DNA of 64,000 nt. Origin: Streptomyces sp. TRM68416. GTDB taxonomy: Bacteria; Actinomycetota; Actinomycetes; Streptomycetales; Streptomycetaceae. This document shows, piece by piece, positions 59,411 to 64,000 of this stretch. The notes under the pieces were generated by a model, which was given only the letters and a program-made list of their open reading frames with translations, was not told the origin of the DNA and made no database searches. Position numbers and translations under genes: made by a program. Where the stretch lies: positions 186,001-250,000 of the forward strand of contig NZ_JACVWU010000010.1 in the NCBI RefSeq assembly GCF_014596915.1. The letters run 5' to 3'. How positions within the stretch are numbered: the first letter of the stretch is position 1; each line of letters starts with the position of its first letter.

Positions 59411-59526
59411 CTTTCTCCTTGCCCCCTCCTTCCTTCTTCCGACCTCGTTCTTCCGTCTTCCGACCGCCTTCTTCCGACCTCCGTCTTCCGTCCTCCTTTC
59501 CCCTTCCCTTCTTTCTCCTTCCTCCT
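59411..59526 (+). repeat. ~115-bp pyrimidine-rich tract with CTTCCG units in 7-nt phase
   Basis: The 116 bases before the ABC operon are almost all C and T. CTTCCG occurs at 59436, 59450, 59457, 59471 and 59485, spacings 14, 7, 14 and 14, all multiples of seven. It ends 22 bp before the ATG at 59548. The rest of the 291-bp gap shows no gene. Confidence 0.85.
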
Positions 59527-59547
59527 GACACGAGCCAGTGGGACGTC

Positions 59548-61341
59548 ATGCAGATTCAAGACCTTCCGTACCCCGACCCGGGCGTGCCGGACGCCCGTTC
59601 GGGCCCCCGATTGCTGTGGTGGCTCTTCCGCAACCAGTTGGACGGGCAGTTGAAGTCGCTGGCCTGGGGCCTGCTGCACTTCGTGTCCGTCACCGCGCTG
59701 CCCTTCGGCGTGGGTCTCGCCATTCAGGCCGTCGTCGACCGCTCCGGCTCCCGACTCGCCCTCGCGGGCGGGCTGATGGCGCTGGCCGGCGTGGGCGTCG
59801 CGCTCGGGGACACGTTCCTGCACCGCGCCGCCGTCACCAACTGGATCACCGCGGCCGCCCGCGTCCAGCAACTGCTCGCCCGCAAGGCGGCGCTGCTCGG
59901 CTCGGCGCTGACCCGGCGGGTCGCGGCCGGCGAGGTCGTGGCCGTCTCCACCGGTGACGTCGAGAAGATCGGCTGGTTCGTGGAGGCCGTCTCCCGGTTC
60001 ACCGCGGCCGCGGTCACCATCGTCCTGGTCTGCGTCGGCCTGCTGCTCTACCAGCCCGCGCTCGGCGTCGTCGTCGCCGCCGGCCTGCCGGTCCTGGCCC
60101 TCGCCGTGCTGCCGCTGCTGCCGCGCGCGACCCGGCGCGCCGACTTCCAGCGCGAGAAGGCGGGGCGCGCCACCGAGCTGGCCTCGGACACCGTCGCCGG
60201 ACTGCGCGTGCTGCGCGGCATCGGGGGCGAGGAGCTCTTCCTCGACCGGTATCGCAGCGCCTCCCAGGACGTCCGGCACGCCGCCGTGCGCAGCGCCCGC
60301 ATGTGGGCCCTGATCTCCGCGATCCAGGTGCTGCTCCCGGGCCTGCTGCTGATCACGGTCGTCTGGTACGGCGTGCACCTGGCCCGCCAGGGCCGCATCG
60401 AGATCGGCGAACTGGTCACCGTCTACAGCTCGATCATGGTCCTCACCTACCCGCTGCGCCATTTCGAGGAGATCGCGATGGCCTACTCCTTCTCCCGGCC
60501 CTCGGCGAAACGGGCCGCGCGGGTCCTCAGACTGGAGCGGGCCACCGACACCGGAGGGTCACGCGCGGCGGACCTGCCCTCGGGGGACCTGTACGACCCG
60601 GCCACCGGTCTGCTGGCGCCCGCCGGCCGCCTCACCGCCGTGGTGTGCGGCGACCCCGACGCGGCCGGGGTACTGGCCGAACGGCTGGGCGGCCACCCCT
60701 CGGAGGCCGGCACCTCGGCGCTGCTCGGCGGGGTGCCGCTGGACGAACTGCCGCTCGACGCCGCCCGCACGGCCGTCCTCGTCCAGGACAAGGACCCGGT
60801 GCTGCTGTCCGGGACGCTGCGCGAGCTGCTCGACGTGCCCAAGTCGGGTGAGGTGGGAGCCGCCGAGGCGCTGTCGGCCGCGCAGTGCGAGGACGTCCTG
60901 GCCGCCCTGGCCCAGGGCTCGCTCGACGCCGCCGACCCGATGGACGCCCGCATCACCGAACGCGGCCGCTCCCTCTCCGGCGGCCAGCGCCAGCGCCTCG
61001 CCCTGGCCCGGTCGCTGGTCACCGACCCCGAGGTGCTCGTCCTCGACGAACCGACCTCCGCCGTCGACTCGCACACCGAGGCACGCATCGCCACCGGACT
61101 GCGGGAACTGCGGGCCGGACGCACCACCGTGGTGTTCACCTCCTCACCGCTGCTGCTGGACCGCGCGGACCGGGTGGTGCTCCTCCACGAGGGCGAGGTC
61201 GTGGCGGTCGGCGTGCACCGCGAACTGGTGCACAAGGAACCGCGATACCGCGCGGTCGTGACCCGCGAGACCGACGAAGAGGCGGCGCGGCACAACGCGA
61301 ACCGCCTGGACGAACTGCACGAGATCGAGGAGACCGCATGA
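59548..61341 (+). CDS. ABC exporter half-subunit A with degenerate Walker A
   Basis: From ATG 59548 the protein has 597 aa: six exporter helices (LAWGLLHFVSVTALPFGVGL, AAAVTIVLVCVGLLLYQPAL, LISAIQVLLPGLLLITVVWY), then an ATPase domain. Where Walker A is expected the sequence is VVCGDPDAAGVLAERL, with no GKS/T. Signature LSGGQRQRLALARSL and Walker B VLVLDEPTSAVD are intact. It therefore needs a partner, encoded next with a 4-nt overlap, whose Walker A is intact. Together they form one active composite ATP site. The ribosome site is weak because of the pyrimidine tract upstream. Substrate unknown. Confidence 0.93.
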   Translation: MQIQDLPYPDPGVPDARSGPRLLWWLFRNQLDGQLKSLAWGLLHFVSVTALPFGVGLAIQAVVDRSGSRLALAGGLMALAGVGVALGDTFLHRAAVTNWITAAARVQQLLARKAALLGSALTRRVAAGEVVAVSTGDVEKIGWFVEAVSRFTAAAVTIVLVCVGLLLYQPALGVVVAAGLPVLALAVLPLLPRATRRADFQREKAGRATELASDTVAGLRVLRGIGGEELFLDRYRSASQDVRHAAVRSARMWALISAIQVLLPGLLLITVVWYGVHLARQGRIEIGELVTVYSSIMVLTYPLRHFEEIAMAYSFSRPSAKRAARVLRLERATDTGGSRAADLPSGDLYDPATGLLAPAGRLTAVVCGDPDAAGVLAERLGGHPSEAGTSALLGGVPLDELPLDAARTAVLVQDKDPVLLSGTLRELLDVPKSGEVGAAEALSAAQCEDVLAALAQGSLDAADPMDARITERGRSLSGGQRQRLALARSLVTDPEVLVLDEPTSAVDSHTEARIATGLRELRAGRTTVVFTSSPLLLDRADRVVLLHEGEVVAVGVHRELVHKEPRYRAVVTRETDEEAARHNANRLDELHEIEETA

Positions 61342-63119
61342 TCGGCGTGGCGCCCCCGGCCTACGACCCCGCGGCCCCGACAACGGCGCACACGCTGCCC
61401 GTCGGAGCCCCGGCCACCGTACGCGCCTACGTGACCGAGCTGTTGCGCCGGCACCGCCGTGCCTTCCTGCTGCTCGTCGCCGTCAACACCGCCGCCGTGG
61501 TGGCCTCCATGGCCGGGCCGTGGCTGCTGGGCGGCCTGGTCGAGCGGGTGGCGGACGGATCGCGGGAACTCCATCTGGGGCTGACCGTCTCGCTGTTCAT
61601 GGTCGCCCTCGCCGTCCAGGCGGTGTTCGTACGGGAGGTGCGGCTGCGCGGGGCGATACTCGGCGAGCGCATGCTGGCCGACCTGCGCGAGGACTTCCTC
61701 GTCCGGTCCGTCGGGCTGCCGCCCGGCGTCCTGGAACGCGCCGGGACGGGCGACCTGCTCTCCCGGATCACCACCGACATCGACCGGCTCGCCAACGCCA
61801 TGCGCGAGGCCGTGCCCCAACTGGCGATCGGCGTGGTGTGGGCGGCCCTGCTGCTGACCGGGCTCGTCGTCACCGCGCCGCCGCTGGGGGCCGCCGTGCT
61901 GCTCGCCGTGCCGCTGCTGGTGGTCGGCTGCCGCTGGTACTTCAGGCGGGCACCCGCCGCCTACCGCTCGGAGGCCGCCGGCTACGCGGCCGTGGCCGCC
62001 GCGCTGGCCGAGACCGTGGACGCGGGCCGCACCGTCGAGGCCCACCGCCTCGGCGACCGACGGATCGCACAGTCCAAGCAGCGGATCAAGGAGTGGACGG
62101 CCTGGGAGCGCTACACGCTGTGGCTGCGCTCGGTGCTCTTCCCGGTCGTCAACATCACCCATGTGACCGTCCTCGCCTCGGTCCTGGTGCTCGGCGGCGT
62201 CTTCGTGCTCCAGGGCTGGATCGGCGTCGGCCAGCTCACCACCGGCGCCCTGATCGCGCAGATGCTCGTCGACCCGGTAGGGCTCATCCTGCGCTGGTAC
62301 GACGAACTGCAGGTGGCCCAGGTCTCCCTGGCCCGGCTGGTCGGGGTACGGGACATCGAGCCGGACGCCGGCGACGCCTCGCTGACCCCCGACGGACGCG
62401 ACGTGCACGCCGACCGGGTGCACTTCGGCTACGTCGAGGGCGTGGACGTGCTGCGCAAGGTCTCCCTGGAAGTGGCCCCGGGCACCCGGCTGGCGCTCGT
62501 CGGCCCCTCGGGCGCGGGCAAGTCGACCCTCGGCCGCCTGCTCGCCGGCATCTACGCACCCCGCGACGGCCGCATCGCCCTCGGCGGTGCCGAGCTGTCC
62601 CGGATGCCCGCCGAGCGCGTCCGTGAGCACGTGGCCCTCGTCAACCAGGAACACCACGTCTTCGTGGGCTCCCTGCGCGACAACCTGCTGCTCGCCCGGA
62701 CCGACGCGGCCGACGCCGAGCTGTGGGCGGCCCTCGGGGCGGTCGACGCGGACGGCTGGGCGCGCGCCCTCGACGACGGCCTGGACACGGAGGTCGGCTC
62801 GGGCGGCTTCTCGCTCACCCCGGCCCAGGCCCAGCAGATCGCGCTGGCCCGCCTGGTGCTGGCCGACCCGCACACGCTGGTCCTGGACGAGGCGACGTCC
62901 CTCCTCGACCCACGAGCCGCCCGGCACCTGGAACGCTCCCTCGCCCGCGTCCTCGACGGCCGCACCGTCGTGGCCATCGCCCACCGCCTGCACACCGCCC
63001 ACGACGCCGACGTCATCGCCGTCGTCGAGAACGGACGCATCAGCGAGCTGGGCAGCCACGACGAACTCGTCGCAGCCGACGGAGCATACGCGGCACTCTG
63101 GCGGTCCTGGCACGGGTGA
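61338..63119 (+). CDS. ABC exporter half-subunit B with degenerate signature motif
   Basis: From ATG 61338 the protein has 593 aa: six helices (AFLLLVAVNTAAVVASMAGP, LAIGVVWAALLLTGLVVTAP, HVTVLASVLVLGGVFVLQGW) and an ATPase domain. That domain has Walker A VGPSGAGKST, Q-loop LVNQEHHVFVGSLRDNLLLA, a changed signature FSLTPAQAQQIALARLVL (LTPAQ in place of LSGGQ), Walker B TLVLDEATSLLD and H-loop AIAHRLHTA. Its intact Walker A pairs with the intact signature of subunit A. Heterodimeric exporters with one consensus site are established; here both halves of the second site are changed. Confidence 0.94.
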   Translation: MIGVAPPAYDPAAPTTAHTLPVGAPATVRAYVTELLRRHRRAFLLLVAVNTAAVVASMAGPWLLGGLVERVADGSRELHLGLTVSLFMVALAVQAVFVREVRLRGAILGERMLADLREDFLVRSVGLPPGVLERAGTGDLLSRITTDIDRLANAMREAVPQLAIGVVWAALLLTGLVVTAPPLGAAVLLAVPLLVVGCRWYFRRAPAAYRSEAAGYAAVAAALAETVDAGRTVEAHRLGDRRIAQSKQRIKEWTAWERYTLWLRSVLFPVVNITHVTVLASVLVLGGVFVLQGWIGVGQLTTGALIAQMLVDPVGLILRWYDELQVAQVSLARLVGVRDIEPDAGDASLTPDGRDVHADRVHFGYVEGVDVLRKVSLEVAPGTRLALVGPSGAGKSTLGRLLAGIYAPRDGRIALGGAELSRMPAERVREHVALVNQEHHVFVGSLRDNLLLARTDAADAELWAALGAVDADGWARALDDGLDTEVGSGGFSLTPAQAQQIALARLVLADPHTLVLDEATSLLDPRAARHLERSLARVLDGRTVVAIAHRLHTAHDADVIAVVENGRISELGSHDELVAADGAYAALWRSWHG

Positions 63120-63659
63120 GACAGGGATGGGGACAGAGCTGGAGCTCGGCCATGTGGGTGAGTGGTCGGTCGGAGGGCTTGGCGGGCGGGGGCGGGTGGC
63201 CGGCTCGGGGCCGGAGGTCGGCGTCGGGGGTGCTTCCGCGGGCGGGCGTGTTTGCTCGCGGGTGGCATCGGCTCGGTGAGGGGCCGTGCTCGCCGCGGGA
63301 GTGGTACGGGCCACCGGAGTGCTTGCGGCGTGGGTGAGCGCGCTCGGCGTGGCGGCGCTTGTCGCCGCGGTCGGCCAAGTGCTGCGGTGTCCGGCAGCGG
63401 GCCTCCACCCGAACGCCCGCGTTCGCGCGGGACCGCCCCGTTTCCCAGGCCGAGGCCTGCTCAGCGGGGTGGGTCCGTACCCGGCCCGGCCCCGTGGCGT
63501 TGCGCGCGGGTGAAAAGGGATGGAAGGCTGGATAGCGGCACCGGTTCGGGGAGCGCCCGGAGGCCATGCGGTCAGCGCCGGGCGCAGCCTGTGCCCCGCG
63601 CGCCGGCCCGTCGCCGATCGCGGTGACGGCGGGCCCGTCCCCACCACCTGGAGGTACCC
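63120..63659. other. 540-bp intergenic region without a recognisable gene
   Basis: No conserved protein or RNA is evident on either strand. A hydrophobic 75-codon frame at 63286-63513 starts with GTG but has no ribosome site or family resemblance. A comparatively A-rich stretch GTGAAAAGGGATGGAAGG (about 63511-63528) may hold the promoter of the gene starting at 63660. Confidence 0.5.
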
Positions 63660-64000
63660 GTGAACAGCGCCGACGGATGGGGAGACGACGTCTACCAGCC
63701 CGACGCGTCCGAGATCCAGGACGACGCGGGTCTGCTCGACGCTGAGGACACCCTGGACAACGACGGTGTCGGCGACCCCCTGGACCGTGGCTGGTCCCCG
63801 CCGGAGAGACCGTGGGCGGTGGAGCACACCGGTGTGACCGCGGCGGAGCGCCAACAGGGTGAAACGCTGGACCAACGGCTCGCCGAGGAGCAGCCCGACA
63901 TCTCCGTGCCGGACGGCGACGGCATCGGCGACTGCGACGGCACCGACGGCGAACTCCTGGACAACGAGGTCGGCGCCGTCCGCTCCGGCCGTCTCGTCGC
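63660..64000 (+). CDS. DUF5709-like acidic protein (5' part only)
   Basis: Start GTG 63660 follows GGAGG at a good distance; the frame is open to the window end (113 codons). The product is very acidic: WGDDVYQPDASEIQDDAGLL, DPLDRGWSPPERPWAVEHTG and VTAAERQQGETLDQRLAEEQ. The blocks DVYQP, LDxGxSPPExP and TAxExxxGExLDxRLxxExPD are the pattern I know as DUF5709, a streptomycete family of unknown, possibly stress-related, function. The C-terminus is outside the window. Confidence 0.85.
   Translation, partial: MNSADGWGDDVYQPDASEIQDDAGLLDAEDTLDNDGVGDPLDRGWSPPERPWAVEHTGVTAAERQQGETLDQRLAEEQPDISVPDGDGIGDCDGTDGELLDNEVGAVRSGRLV

Noticed and set aside
63286-63513. Hydrophobic 75-codon frame starting with GTG
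   Set aside because: No ribosome site and no family resemblance; hydrophobic Ala/Val runs arise easily in GC-rich noncoding DNA.
60483-63875. 1130-codon minus-strand frame over the ABC exporter genes
   Set aside because: Antisense of two genes with complete transporter motifs; the product is Ser/Arg/Gly-rich without motifs.

Overview
The window is a piece of a Streptomyces-type actinomycete chromosome. Signs of this are the very high GC with G/C-ended codons, many GTG starts and 4-nt stop/start overlaps, and typical Streptomyces families (DUF3152, DUF4397 with a class F sortase, DUF5709, DUF6343, DUF6355, an F420-type PPOX enzyme, a rifampin phosphotransferase, and a short leader peptide before sulfonate-uptake genes). 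I found no tRNA, rRNA, CRISPR array or insertion sequence.

Layout. 0-2.3 kb (minus): a stress/redox group with a small membrane protein, a CBS-pair protein, an F420-type PPOX enzyme and a tandem universal stress protein. 2.5-2.9 kb: a PEBP-like protein. 3.0-16.1 kb (plus): a tightly packed five-gene operon of DUF4132 protein, 1675-aa protein of unknown fold, MoxR AAA+ ATPase, DUF5682-VWA fusion and SWIM zinc-finger protein. It looks like an actinobacterial version of the poorly understood enterobacterial yehI/L/M/P/Q-type system. A degenerate ~56-bp repeat array sits just before the MoxR gene. 16.1-22.7 kb: MFS exporter, secreted beta-helix protein, small secreted DUF6355 protein, MetF-like reductase, epoxide hydrolase-like enzyme and secreted DUF3152 zinc-protease-like protein. 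22.8-25.6 kb: an AfsQ1/Q2-like two-component system with a lipoprotein, preceded by an AfsQ1-box-like repeat. 25.6-26.5 kb: decayed genes (a methyltransferase fragment and a SigJ-type ECF sigma factor). 26.6-29.2 kb: rifampin phosphotransferase.

29.4-35.9 kb holds the best candidate for an undescribed system: a nucleoside phosphorylase (MTAN/PNP) domain fused to a kinase-like domain that lacks the catalytic Asp, an SF1 helicase with a coiled-coil insert, and an unknown protein with a possible winged helix, in overlapping order and followed by a broken fourth reading frame. PNP-domain effectors that cleave ATP are known in phage defence, so I read this as a candidate conflict/defence cassette.

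35.9-45.5 kb looks like a complete cyanophycin (multi-L-arginyl-poly-aspartate) utilisation locus: an RpiR regulator, two secreted cyanophycinase-family enzymes, an M20 dipeptidase, a polar amino-acid ABC importer (binding protein, permease, ATPase) and, next door, aspartate ammonia-lyase. The proposed route is extracellular depolymerisation to beta-Asp-Arg, uptake, hydrolysis to Asp and Arg, then Asp to fumarate and ammonia. Mirrored ATGTAAG-type sites lie in the divergent promoter region.

45.6-48.5 kb (minus): a self-contained cell-surface operon of DUF4397 surface protein, class F sortase, SigK-like ECF sigma factor and RskA-like anti-sigma factor. 49.4-52.6 kb: a sulfonate-uptake locus damaged by deletion. 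The leader peptide is intact, but the permease and ATPase genes are fused out of frame with loss of the Walker A motif, and the binding-protein gene runs in frame into a flavin monooxygenase. 52.6-57.4 kb: an MltG-like protein, an ABC exporter with a divergent MarR regulator, and a DctA-type symporter with phased 10-bp repeats upstream. 57.7-59.3 kb: a secreted PNGase A-like protein with a possible TTA codon. 59.5-63.1 kb: a heterodimeric ABC exporter with one consensus and one degenerate ATP site. The window ends inside a DUF5709 gene.
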